Notes: generated by a model from the letters alone, not told the origin. A DNA stretch of 8,455 bases from an uncultured Bacteroidales bacterium (GCA_903912795.1 CAIWIS010000394.1:1-8455); one strand, 5' to 3'; shown: positions 1-6,605, numbered from the stretch's first letter. A program made the numbers and translations.

Positions 1-368
1 AGTTCAACTTGAAGCATATTGTTTAAAAGCGCTAAGCCTTTTTCAGTGATTTCGACCGATTTCTTCCGACGGTCATCTTTGTCTTCGTTCCGAAGTACCA
101 ACCCATTGTTGAATAGTCTATCAACCAATCTGCTAACATCCGAATCTCTATCGAGCATACGTTCTTTTATAAAGCCGATTGACAAAGGAGCTTCAGACCG
201 AAATCCACGAAGAATGCGCAGTACATTATACTGTTGTTCGGTAATTTCGTGTTTTTTTAATTCACTCAAAAACTTGTATCCCAAAGTCCGAGTTGTGTAC
301 GTTAGGTTTATTAACCCTTTGTGGAATTCGTTTCTGAATCGCCCTTTTATTTCGTCTTCTAAACGCAT
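1..368 (-). CDS. MarR-family transcriptional regulator (C-terminus cut by window edge)
   Basis: Reading the minus strand from the ATG at 368-366 gives 122 open codons running off the window start. The protein has an N-terminal helix, a helix around EQQYNVLRIL (residues 44-53), a helix-turn-helix recognition region (SDVSRLVDRLFNNGLV, about 76-91), and the winged-helix hairpin with the family D-x-R motif (D98, R100, R101) followed by VEITEKG. This is the standard layout of MarR proteins, homodimeric DNA-binding repressors or activators that often sense small ligands or oxidants. The family is usually 140-155 residues, so perhaps 20-30 are missing. No cysteine occurs in the visible part, which argues against direct thiol sensing unless one lies in the missing tail. 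It starts 8 bp after the DoxX-like gene and is probably last or late in that operon, so it likely regulates its own transcription. The ligand cannot be predicted. Confidence 0.9.
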   Translation of the reverse strand, partial: MRLEDEIKGRFRNEFHKGLINLTYTTRTLGYKFLSELKKHEITEQQYNVLRILRGFRSEAPLSIGFIKERMLDRDSDVSRLVDRLFNNGLVLRNEDKDDRRKKSVEITEKGLALLNNMLQVE

Positions 369-376
369 GGTATGTA

Positions 377-721
377 TTAAAGTTTAAAAAAATTTGGATT
401 GCGTAAATATGCCACTACCCATACCAAAATTAATACTACTGAAGGCATTACTATACTCGTAGATCCTGTCATGTGTAAAATAATGGCACCACCCATGTAC
501 GAACTTAACAAAAGCGTGCCGTATTTATTCGTTTTAGGAATTAAAAACAGTAAAGCTGATACAATTTCGCCAATGGCAATTATGGTTGTCCAATCGCCAA
601 GTTTCATTGCTTCCATTTGTGCCGGATTGGAAAGTTTTCCGTATGCACTAAATGTATAAAGTGCAGTTAATAACCCAGCTATAACCCATGCGGCAATATT
701 TGAGAGTTTTTTTATTTCCAT
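377..721 (-). CDS. DoxX-like small integral membrane protein
   Basis: This 114-residue protein has four predicted membrane helices at about 9-27, 45-62, 68-86 and 90-106, with short loops and no signal peptide. The conserved-looking polar positions of DoxX-like proteins are present: SAYGKL in the first helix (K29), GE in the second (E52) and GGAIILH in the third (H83). Length and topology fit the DoxX_2-type family of inner-membrane proteins. Their biochemical role is poorly known; relatives are associated with redox or thiol stress and quinone-linked functions. The ATG at 721 is preceded by the purine-rich AAGAAAGAA, which may aid ribosome binding. It lies 25 bp downstream of the CDGSH gene and 8 bp upstream of the MarR gene on the same strand, so the three are very likely co-transcribed. 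The family call is firm; the function is open. Confidence 0.85.
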   Translation of the reverse strand: MEIKKLSNIAAWVIAGLLTALYTFSAYGKLSNPAQMEAMKLGDWTTIIAIGEIVSALLFLIPKTNKYGTLLLSSYMGGAIILHMTGSTSIVMPSVVLILVWVVAYLRNPNFFKL

Positions 722-746
722 TTCTTTCTTAATTGTTAATTTTTAA

Positions 747-983
747 TTATAATTTAGCGTGTGTTCCATCGCAAAATGGTGCATTCGATGAATGTTTACA
801 ACCACACCAAGCTACTTTTTTAATGTCGTCAATTTCTACCTTTTTGGGCGTAAATTCACTGCCTCTGTGCGATCCATCGCAAAATGGTTGTTTAGCACTC
901 TTTCCGCAAGTGCAATAATAATAACTTCCGGGTTGCATTTCTAATACATAAGGACTTTTTTGAGCAATTACTGGCTTTTCCAT
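747..983 (-). CDS. Tandem CDGSH-type [2Fe-2S] iron-sulfur protein
   Basis: This 78-residue soluble protein carries two CDGSH motifs. The first has C24, C26, C35 and H39 (CTCGKSAKQPFCDGSH); the second has C60, C62, C71 and H75 (CGCKHSSNAPFCDGTH). Each matches the C-x-C-x(8)-C-x(3)-H ligand set of mitoNEET-like proteins, which hold a redox-active, labile [2Fe-2S] cluster through three Cys and one His. Two motifs in one chain suggest a two-cluster monomer like the human Miner2/CISD3 type. No membrane anchor or signal peptide is seen, so it is probably cytoplasmic. The ATG at 983 begins just before the family-typical short N-terminal strand. It is the first gene of the leftward operon with the DoxX-like and MarR genes. 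A role in redox sensing, electron transfer or cluster trafficking is inferred from the family. Both motifs reuse the same 16-bp DNA word (765-780 and 873-888). Confidence 0.92.
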   Translation of the reverse strand: MEKPVIAQKSPYVLEMQPGSYYYCTCGKSAKQPFCDGSHRGSEFTPKKVEIDDIKKVAWCGCKHSSNAPFCDGTHAKL

Positions 984-1049
984 ATTGATAATTTTGTTTT
1001 TAATTGCCTAATTATAGGCGTGATACATTGTTTTTATTAAGTTCGTTTT

Positions 1050-1099
1050 ATTATACTTGTTTGAACTATATATGTTATAACATGCAATATGAAATATTG
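1050..1099 (-). promoter_or_regulatory. Candidate promoter and MarR operator of the CDGSH-DoxX-MarR operon
   Basis: Two dyads lie side by side in the divergent region. ATGTTATAACAT (1072-1083) is a perfect 12-bp palindrome. CAATAT-gaa-ATATTG (1085-1099) is a perfect inverted repeat with 6-bp arms. A TATAAT-like element reads leftwards at 1055-1050, and the first palindrome sits 16 bp upstream of it, where a bound repressor would overlap a -35/-33 element. MarR proteins usually bind palindromes of about this size and often control their own operon. The background is AT-rich, so short palindromes can arise by chance, and no clear Bacteroidota -33/-7 pair is seen on this strand. The assignment is an inference. 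Confidence 0.4.
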
Positions 1100-1146
1100 T
1101 TTAGTTGTGATTGATATTTTTTTAATAATTATTTAATTGAACCATT

Positions 1147-1176
1147 TTCGTTATTCGTTTTTTTTTCCGAAATTTG
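1147..1176 (+). promoter_or_regulatory. pyrG: Candidate pyrG promoter
   Basis: GAAATTTG at 1169-1176 resembles the Bacteroidota -7 element TAnnTTTG with one mismatch, and TTCG at 1147-1150 lies 18 bp upstream as a weak -33 element. The implied transcript would begin near 1183 and leave a leader of about 44 nt before the GTG start. The match is imperfect and sits in a T-rich stretch, so this is tentative. Confidence 0.4.
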
Positions 1177-1226
1177 CAGACTTAAAATTCAGCAACATAA
1201 ATAGCAATTTTAAGTAAAAAAATAAA

Positions 1227-2834
1227 GTGAAAGATACTAAGTACATTTTCGTTACGGGTGGTGTTACCTCCTCGCTTGGCAAAGGCATTATAGCGGCATC
1301 TCTCGGTAAATTATTGCAAGCCCGCGGTTTTAAAGTCACCAATCAAAAGTTAGATCCTTACATCAATGTTGATCCGGGAACCTTAAACCCTTACGAACAT
1401 GGCGAATGTTATGTAACTGTTGATGGTCATGAGGCTGACTTGGACTTAGGTCATTACGAGCGTTTTTTGGGTGTCGAAACACGTAAAGCAAACAACGTAA
1501 CAACAGGCCGCATTTACCAAAATGTAATTAACAAAGAACGCAGGGGTGATTTCTTGGGCAAGACCGTACAAATTATTCCTCACATTACCGACGAAATTAA
1601 ACGAAACATAAAACTATTGGGTAGCAAAGGCGAATTCGACTTTGTAATTACCGAAATTGGTGGAACTGTGGGCGATATTGAGTCGCTACCATACATCGAG
1701 AGTGTTCGTCAGCTACGTTGGGAACTTGGCAAACATTGCCTTATCGTACACCTTACGTATGTTCCTTATTTGGCTGCAGCCAAAGAACTTAAAACAAAAC
1801 CTACACAACACTCAGTAAAAGCATTGCAAGAGCAAGGTGTGCAAGCTGATATTTTAGTTTTGCGTACTGAACATAATATTCCCATCGAAATGCGTAAAAA
1901 AGTAGCGCTATTTTGTAATGTGGAACAAAATGCTGTGATGCAATCTATCGATGTTCCTTCAATTTATCGCGTGCCGATGAATATGCAGGAAGAGAAACTC
2001 GACGAAGTAGTATTGACCAAAATGGGCTTCGATTTAGCAAAAACTCCCCAGGCCGACATGACAAAATGGACTGCTTTTGTTGAAAAACTTGAAAGTGCTA
2101 AAGATGAGGTACGCATTGGTTTAGTTGGAAAATATGTACAGTTGCCTGATGCTTATAAGTCTATCATCGAATCGCTTATACATGCAAGCGCATATAATAA
2201 TCGCAAATTGAAGCTCGAATTGATTCTTTCGGACAAACTGACAGAAGAAAATGTGGATAAAAAACTGTCAAAACTCGATGGCATAGTTGTTGCACCGGGC
2301 TTCGGGCAACGCGGAATGGAGGGTAAATTTGTGGCATTGAAATTTGCTCGCGAAAACAATTTACCTTGTTTGGGAATTTGTATGGGAATGCAAACCATGT
2401 CCATTGAATTTGCTCGAAACGTAATTGGGCTTAAAGATGCTAACAGCACCGAAATTGACCCTAGCACTCCTTACAATATTGTGGACATTATGGAGGAGCA
2501 AAAAAACATTCTTGACCTTGGCGGCAGTATGCGACTTGGGGCTTACAAATGTAAACTCAAACGTGGTTCAAAAGCTTACAAAATTTATGGAAAAGAAAAT
2601 ATAAGCGAACGCCATCGCCATCGCTACGAGTTTAACAATGCGTTTAAAGAACAATTCGAAGCAGCAGGCATGACATGTAGCGGTATGAATCAGGAGTCGG
2701 ATTTGGTCGAAATTATTGAACTTAACTCACATAAATGGTATGTTGGAGTTCAATTTCACCCCGAGTACAGCAGCACAGTTGTAAATCCACATCCTTTATT
2801 TATTAACTTTATAAAATCGGCAATAGAAAAATAG
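1227..2834 (+). CDS. pyrG: CTP synthase (glutamine-hydrolysing)
   Basis: PyrG converts UTP, ATP and glutamine to CTP in the cytoplasm, the last step of de novo pyrimidine nucleotide synthesis, and works as a tetramer. The N-terminal amidoligase domain (about 1-265) starts with the P-loop GGVTSSLGKG (11-20) and contains the VDPGTLNPYEHGE segment and the acidic motif around E143 (ITEIGGTVGD). The C-terminal class I glutamine amidotransferase domain (about 295-533) has the nucleophile C385 in GICMGMQ and the partners H511 and E513 in FHPE. At 535 residues it is full length and no catalytic residue is missing. Translation starts at GTG 1227: the protein begins just before the conserved YIFVTGG strand, and no ATG in this frame lies between it and that strand. 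A-rich sequence rather than a clear Shine-Dalgarno site precedes it. No terminator follows, so it may be co-transcribed with yidC. Confidence 0.98.
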   Translation: MKDTKYIFVTGGVTSSLGKGIIAASLGKLLQARGFKVTNQKLDPYINVDPGTLNPYEHGECYVTVDGHEADLDLGHYERFLGVETRKANNVTTGRIYQNVINKERRGDFLGKTVQIIPHITDEIKRNIKLLGSKGEFDFVITEIGGTVGDIESLPYIESVRQLRWELGKHCLIVHLTYVPYLAAAKELKTKPTQHSVKALQEQGVQADILVLRTEHNIPIEMRKKVALFCNVEQNAVMQSIDVPSIYRVPMNMQEEKLDEVVLTKMGFDLAKTPQADMTKWTAFVEKLESAKDEVRIGLVGKYVQLPDAYKSIIESLIHASAYNNRKLKLELILSDKLTEENVDKKLSKLDGIVVAPGFGQRGMEGKFVALKFARENNLPCLGICMGMQTMSIEFARNVIGLKDANSTEIDPSTPYNIVDIMEEQKNILDLGGSMRLGAYKCKLKRGSKAYKIYGKENISERHRHRYEFNNAFKEQFEAAGMTCSGMNQESDLVEIIELNSHKWYVGVQFHPEYSSTVVNPHPLFINFIKSAIEK

Positions 2835-2984
2835 ATGTGGTGATATAGATGTGATAATGTGGTGATGTGATGATAAAACGATTAATACATTGCATCAACA
2901 AATAATCACATCAACACATTATCACATCAACATATTATCAAATCAACACATTATCACATCAACACATCATCACATTAACACATG
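2834..2984 (+). repeat. 16-bp tandem repeat with inverted copy filling the pyrG-yidC gap
   Basis: Five contiguous 16-bp units with consensus ATCACATCAACACATT run from 2905 to 2984 (2905-2920, 2921-2936, 2937-2952, 2953-2968, 2969-2984). Each differs from the consensus at no more than two bases, and a degenerate sixth unit lies at 2889-2904. The last unit ends in ATG, which is the yidC start codon. On the left, 2848-2871 is the reverse complement of 2905-2928 at 23 of 24 positions, with a 33-bp spacer, and more related sequence reaches back into the pyrG stop codon at 2834. The transcript could form a long hairpin in several registers. No T-tract follows, so it does not look like an intrinsic terminator. 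There is no Shine-Dalgarno site in the array. Confidence 0.9.
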
Positions 2985-4895
2985 GATAAAAACACAATTC
3001 TCGGTTTTGTATTTATAGGTCTTATACTTGTTGGATTTTCGGTTCTAAACAAACCTAACGAACAGGAAATAGCGCAACAAAAACGTTACAATGATTCAAT
3101 AGCATTGGTTGAAGAAGCAAAATTAGCTCAACAAGAACAGTTGAAAACACAACAGGCTGTTCAGCCAGCCGATTCACTTATAAATTCTCAAATTGCCGAT
3201 ACAGCTCAATTGTCCGACGCTTTTGGTGCTTTTGATGTAGCTGCTCGTGGCGAATCAAAAATGGTTGTGCTCGAAAATAAGTTGGTGAAACTTAACGTTT
3301 CTACTAAAGGTGGACGCATAGTTTCGGCTCAACTGAAAAATTACCAAACACACGATACTTTGCCGCTGATTTTATTTAACGAAGCCGAAAGTAATCTTGG
3401 TTTTACTATTGTTACCAATAATAATCGTGTAGTTAATACAAGCAATTTGTTTTTCGAACAAGCGGGTGCCATTACAAGAGACAATAAAGGGAATCAGACA
3501 CTTACCATGCGTCTGAAAACTTCAGCTAGAGCTTATTTGGATTTTGTATACGTGCTTCCTGCAAATGATTATATGCTTGACTTTAGTCTTAAAGCAAATC
3601 AAATGAATACAGTAATGCCTGCTGGAACCAACTCTTTGGAAATGCAGTGGGCTTCCAAAATTCGTCAGCAAGAAAAAGGATATACTTTTGAGGAACGTTA
3701 TTCGCAAGTACACTACAAATTTGTAGCCGATGATGTAGAAACCTTGAGTGCAACCAGCGACGACGAGAAAAAGCTTCCAAATAAATTAAAATGGGTATCG
3801 TATTCGGGTCAGTTTTTTAGCTCTATTTTCATAGCAAAAGATGCTTTTACTTCATCAAATATCAAAAGTGTAAAAGAAACAGAAAACAGTGGTTACCTGA
3901 AATCTTATACTGCTGATATGGTTGTAGGCTTTGATCCGAGCGGAAAATCGAGCACAGACTTTCAATTTTACTTTGGCCCAAACCAGTACAAAGTGCTTAG
4001 TTCTTATGATAAGGAATTGGAAGGCGAAAACAAATTATTATTACGTAGTATTATACCACTTGGTTGGGGCATTTTTGGTTGGGTAAACCGCTTTGCCATA
4101 ATCCCAATGTTTAATTTCTTCAGTACTTTTATTTCCAATTTTGGATTAATAATATTGTTGATGACCTTGGCCATTAAACTTATCCTTTTCCCACTCACAT
4201 ACAAATCGTATATTTCGAGTGCTAAAATGAAAGTATTGAAGCCCGAAATAGATGAAATAAATGCGCGCATTCCGGCTGAGAAAATGGCTGAACGCCAAAA
4301 AGCAACTATGGAATTGTATGGCAAAGTAGGTGTGAGTCCTATGAGTGGGTGTATACCTACATTGCTTCAAATGCCAATATTGTTTGCTATGTTTAGCTTT
4401 TTCCCTGCAGCAATTGAATTGCGTCAGGAAAGTTTCTTGTGGGCAACTGACCTTTCGTCGTACGATGCAATTTGGAGTTGGAATACCTACATTCCACTTA
4501 TTACACCCTATTTTGGCAATCACATTAGTTTATTCACATTATTAATGACTGTTACAACCATAGTGTACACCAAACTGAATATGGCAAACACACCTACAAC
4601 CGATCAAATGGGCGGTGCCATGATGAAATGGATGATGTACCTTATGCCAGTAATGTTTATGTTTATGTTCAATAGTTATGCTTCAGGGTTGAGTTATTAT
4701 TATTTTATATCAACATTAATCTCTATTGGACAAACCTATGCCATACGAGCTACAGTTGACGAGAAGAAAATGCTTGCTCAACTACATGCCAAACGTAATG
4801 CTAAAAAGGATGCCCCTAAAAAAACGAGTAGTTTTATGGAGCGTTTGGAAAAAATGCAACACGAACAACAAAAGCGTTTGAAAGCTAGAAAATAG
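2982..4895 (+). CDS. yidC: Membrane protein insertase YidC
   Basis: YidC (Oxa1/Alb3 family) inserts and folds inner-membrane proteins, alone or with SecYEG. This 637-residue protein has an N-terminal membrane helix (about 5-22), a Gln-rich linker, a large periplasmic domain to about residue 350, then the conserved five-helix insertase core. The core shows FGLIILLMTLAIKLILFPLT (387 onward), a cytoplasmic helical hairpin (SSAKMKVLKPEI and following), the GCIPTLLQMPILFAMF helix, and the final MFMFNSYASGLSYYYFIST helix. The groove residue that is Arg366 in E. coli aligns with K399, keeping the positive charge. The C-terminus is strongly basic (AKRNAKKDAPKK through RLKARK), suitable for ribosome contact. 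The ATG at 2982 is the only start before the first helix and is formed by the last unit of the upstream tandem repeat. It is followed by a short terminator. Start and identity are both secure. Confidence 0.97.
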   Translation: MDKNTILGFVFIGLILVGFSVLNKPNEQEIAQQKRYNDSIALVEEAKLAQQEQLKTQQAVQPADSLINSQIADTAQLSDAFGAFDVAARGESKMVVLENKLVKLNVSTKGGRIVSAQLKNYQTHDTLPLILFNEAESNLGFTIVTNNNRVVNTSNLFFEQAGAITRDNKGNQTLTMRLKTSARAYLDFVYVLPANDYMLDFSLKANQMNTVMPAGTNSLEMQWASKIRQQEKGYTFEERYSQVHYKFVADDVETLSATSDDEKKLPNKLKWVSYSGQFFSSIFIAKDAFTSSNIKSVKETENSGYLKSYTADMVVGFDPSGKSSTDFQFYFGPNQYKVLSSYDKELEGENKLLLRSIIPLGWGIFGWVNRFAIIPMFNFFSTFISNFGLIILLMTLAIKLILFPLTYKSYISSAKMKVLKPEIDEINARIPAEKMAERQKATMELYGKVGVSPMSGCIPTLLQMPILFAMFSFFPAAIELRQESFLWATDLSSYDAIWSWNTYIPLITPYFGNHISLFTLLMTVTTIVYTKLNMANTPTTDQMGGAMMKWMMYLMPVMFMFMFNSYASGLSYYYFISTLISIGQTYAIRATVDEKKMLAQLHAKRNAKKDAPKKTSSFMERLEKMQHEQQKRLKARK

Positions 4896-4897
4896 AC

Positions 4898-4923
4898 GAA
4901 TTTTGAGTTCTGAATTCAGAGTT
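4898..4923 (+). repeat. Short palindrome and imperfect direct repeat just after yidC
   Basis: TCTGAATTCAGA (4909-4920) is a perfect 12-bp palindrome. It overlaps a 12-bp direct repeat, gaattttgagtt (4898-4909) and gaattcagagtt (4912-4923), matching at 10 of 12 positions with a 14-bp period. In RNA the palindrome could be lengthened by several G-U pairs. It has no T-tract. It may protect the 3' end of the mRNA or be the remnant of a simple repeat. Confidence 0.35.
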
Positions 4924-4972
4924 TTGACTAAGAAAAATAAAATGGCGTAATAAATCTGATTTTAAGCAAATT

Positions 4973-4993
4973 AGAGGCGTTACGCCTTTTTTT
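4973..4993 (+). terminator. Intrinsic terminator after yidC
   Basis: AGGCG (4975-4979), loop TTA, CGCCT (4983-4987) forms a 5-bp GC-rich stem, lengthened by one G-U and one A-T pair, and runs directly into seven T residues (4987-4993). It ends 22 bp before the gldB-like start, so it probably limits read-through from pyrG-yidC. The stem is short, so it may leak. An upstream GGCGTAA (4944-4950) can pair instead with TTACGCC (4980-4986). Confidence 0.65.
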
Positions 4994-5015
4994 AATAAGA
5001 AATAAACTTCAGAAT

Positions 5016-6029
5016 ATGAGTAAAAATATATTTTACATGCTGGTTTTTAGCCTGCTTGTTGGTTTAGGTACTTCATGTACTAAAAGCAACCGCTTTAAAG
5101 TGGATAATACTACAGTTGATAATACTACTCAGATTATTCGGTTCGACTCTTTGCTTATCAATGCAGATACAGCCAATTTGCGTACAGTTGTCAGAAAAAT
5201 GTATGCAGATTATCCCGATTTTATGCCTTATTATGTAGAGCAAATAATGGGTGTTAATCCTACCGACACACTCGAAGTAGCACGCATGATTGGTGTTTTC
5301 TTAACTAATAAAGAATTTTCGAAAGTAAATGCCGATGTTACACAAGAATTCTCCGATATTGATTCTACTCAATTACATATAAACAAAGCATATCGTTATT
5401 TACAGCAATATTTTCCTGAAATTAGCACACCTCCTGTATATTTCTTTGTTTCGGGTTTTAATCGCTCCATAATACTCGAAGATAAGTTTGTAGCCATTGG
5501 TCTCGACTTGTATTTAGGTGCCGATTATCCAAAGTATGCCGAAATAAGCTATAAGTATATGTTGTATAATATGCGCCCAGCAAGTATTGCACCTGATGTA
5601 GTTTCGGGAATTCTATTTAGGCATTTTCAATTTGATGCAAGCCAGAATCGATTATTGGAAAACATGCTATACCGTGGAAAAGTTTTATATTTATTGTCGG
5701 TTATTATGCCCGACTTAATGCCTAACGAAATTATGGGCTACAGTCGTTTTCAGTGGGAATGGAGTCGTAAGTACGAAGAAAAAATATGGAATAGCATTGT
5801 AGGACAAAAAGACCTCTATTCGTCGGATCAATTGCTCATTAATAAATACATGAACGATGCGCCTTTTACAGCTACCATTTCACAAGAATCGCCTGGCCGG
5901 CTGGGAACATGGGTAGGTTGGCAAATTATAAAATCATATATGGATAATAATGCCGATATTACATTACAAGAATTAATGAAATCGACTGACTATCAGGTGG
6001 TATTAAATAAATCGGGTTATCAGCCGTAA
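5016..6029 (+). CDS. GldB-like lipoprotein
   Basis: This 337-residue protein begins with a lipoprotein signal peptide: a Lys in the n-region, a hydrophobic stretch (about 5-17) and GTSC with C21 as the likely lipidated residue. The mature part resembles the gliding-motility lipoprotein GldB family. It has an IIRFDSLL start, a YPDFMPYY segment, the VAIGLDLYLGADYP motif, a helical region with LLENMLYRGKVLYLLSVIMPD, and the closing SPGRLGTWVGWQIIKSYM (292-309) with LQELM and a final KSGYQP. The length fits the family (about 320-340). GldB is needed for gliding in flavobacteria, but relatives occur in non-gliding Bacteroidota, so gliding should not be assumed. No intact HExxH protease motif is seen. 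Residues 29-38 are a duplicated VDNTT, from a 15-bp repeat at 5100-5129. It lies downstream of the yidC terminator and no clear promoter of its own was found. Confidence 0.82.
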   Translation: MSKNIFYMLVFSLLVGLGTSCTKSNRFKVDNTTVDNTTQIIRFDSLLINADTANLRTVVRKMYADYPDFMPYYVEQIMGVNPTDTLEVARMIGVFLTNKEFSKVNADVTQEFSDIDSTQLHINKAYRYLQQYFPEISTPPVYFFVSGFNRSIILEDKFVAIGLDLYLGADYPKYAEISYKYMLYNMRPASIAPDVVSGILFRHFQFDASQNRLLENMLYRGKVLYLLSVIMPDLMPNEIMGYSRFQWEWSRKYEEKIWNSIVGQKDLYSSDQLLINKYMNDAPFTATISQESPGRLGTWVGWQIIKSYMDNNADITLQELMKSTDYQVVLNKSGYQP

Positions 6030-6095
6030 GTGTAGACTGAAATGAATTGCCCATGTCAATTGTAAGTTGCCATGTCATAGGTTCTGTTACTGTAT

Positions 6096-6126
6096 TTTGT
6101 AAATAGCTTAATTTATGCTACCTTTG
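6096..6126 (+). promoter_or_regulatory. aroQ: Bacteroidota-type promoter of aroQ
   Basis: TTTG at 6096-6099 and TACCTTTG at 6119-6126 are separated by 19 bp. Both match the Bacteroidota primary sigma factor consensus (-33 TTTG, -7 TAnnTTTG) exactly in sequence and spacing. Transcription would begin about 6131-6134, giving a leader of roughly 18 nt before aroQ. That leader is A-rich without a Shine-Dalgarno site, as is common in the phylum. This is the best promoter in the window. Confidence 0.75.
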
Positions 6127-6150
6127 TAGTCGAATTAATAAAAACTCAAT

Positions 6151-6567
6151 ATGAAGAAGCTATTAATTATTAACGGCCCCAATTTGAACCTTCTTGGAAA
6201 ACGTGAACCGGATGTGTACGGTTCGTTGACATTCGAATCATATTTCGAAACACTCAAAACTACATTCCCCGAATTTGAATTATTCTACTATCAATCGAAT
6301 GTAGAAGGGTTGCTTATTGATAAAATTCATGAAGTTGGTTTTAGCTACGATGGTATTATACTTAATGCCGGAGCTTATACGCATACTTCCATTGCTATTG
6401 CCGATGCTATTAGAGCTATAAAAACTCCTGTTATTGAGGTACATATTTCGAATGTGCATGCGCGTGAAGAGTTCCGGCATCATTCCTATTTAAGCGCAGC
6501 CTGCAAGGCTTGTGTGGTAGGTTTTGGACTTGACTCGTACCGATTGGCTATTGAGTCGTTTAAGTAA
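6151..6567 (+). CDS. aroQ: 3-dehydroquinate dehydratase, type II
   Basis: AroQ catalyses reversible dehydration of 3-dehydroquinate to 3-dehydroshikimate, step three of the shikimate pathway to aromatic amino acids, in the cytoplasm and usually as a dodecamer. The 138 residues are full length for the type II family. The signature runs from LLIINGPNLNLLGKREPDVYG (residues 4-24), with the catalytic Tyr at Y23 in the flexible lid and R18 nearby. Next come YYQSNVEG, the NAGAYTHTSIAIADAI substrate-binding segment, and EVHISNVHAREEFRHHS with the catalytic His H98. All expected catalytic residues are present. The ATG at 6151 places the conserved first strand right at the N-terminus, as in homologues. 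A good promoter precedes it. pyk follows after a 91-bp gap and may be partly co-transcribed, since no terminator is seen between them. Confidence 0.97.
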   Translation: MKKLLIINGPNLNLLGKREPDVYGSLTFESYFETLKTTFPEFELFYYQSNVEGLLIDKIHEVGFSYDGIILNAGAYTHTSIAIADAIRAIKTPVIEVHISNVHAREEFRHHSYLSAACKACVVGFGLDSYRLAIESFK

Positions 6568-6605
6568 TTTATTTTTCTGTTAATTGTATTTGTTTAGTAA
6601 TCATT

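Noticed and set aside
19..387. Plus-strand 122-codon open frame
   Set aside because: It is antisense to the MarR gene, is Ser- and Arg-rich and resembles no family, while the minus strand gives a clear winged-helix protein.
399..918. Plus-strand open frames opposite the DoxX-like and CDGSH genes
   Set aside because: They are shadows: the minus-strand products have clear family motifs and these do not.
1006..1019. Hairpin GCCTA-atta-TAGGC upstream of the CDGSH start
   Set aside because: Five-bp arms with AT-rich content and no T-tract; could be chance. It does not match a known riboswitch or leader.
2834..2984. CRISPR array or intrinsic terminator in the pyrG-yidC repeat
   Set aside because: Units are 16 bp and contiguous with no spacers, so it is not CRISPR. 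The hairpin has no following T-tract, so it is not a standard terminator.
4004..4545. Minus-strand frames of 106 and 125 codons and a plus-strand 66-codon frame inside yidC
   Set aside because: They overlap the conserved YidC core, and their products look like random translations without known motifs.
6047..6077. Direct repeat ttgcccatgtca / ttgccatgtca after the gldB-like gene
   Set aside because: Only two short imperfect copies 20 bp apart, with no dyad or promoter relation; too weak to call a site.
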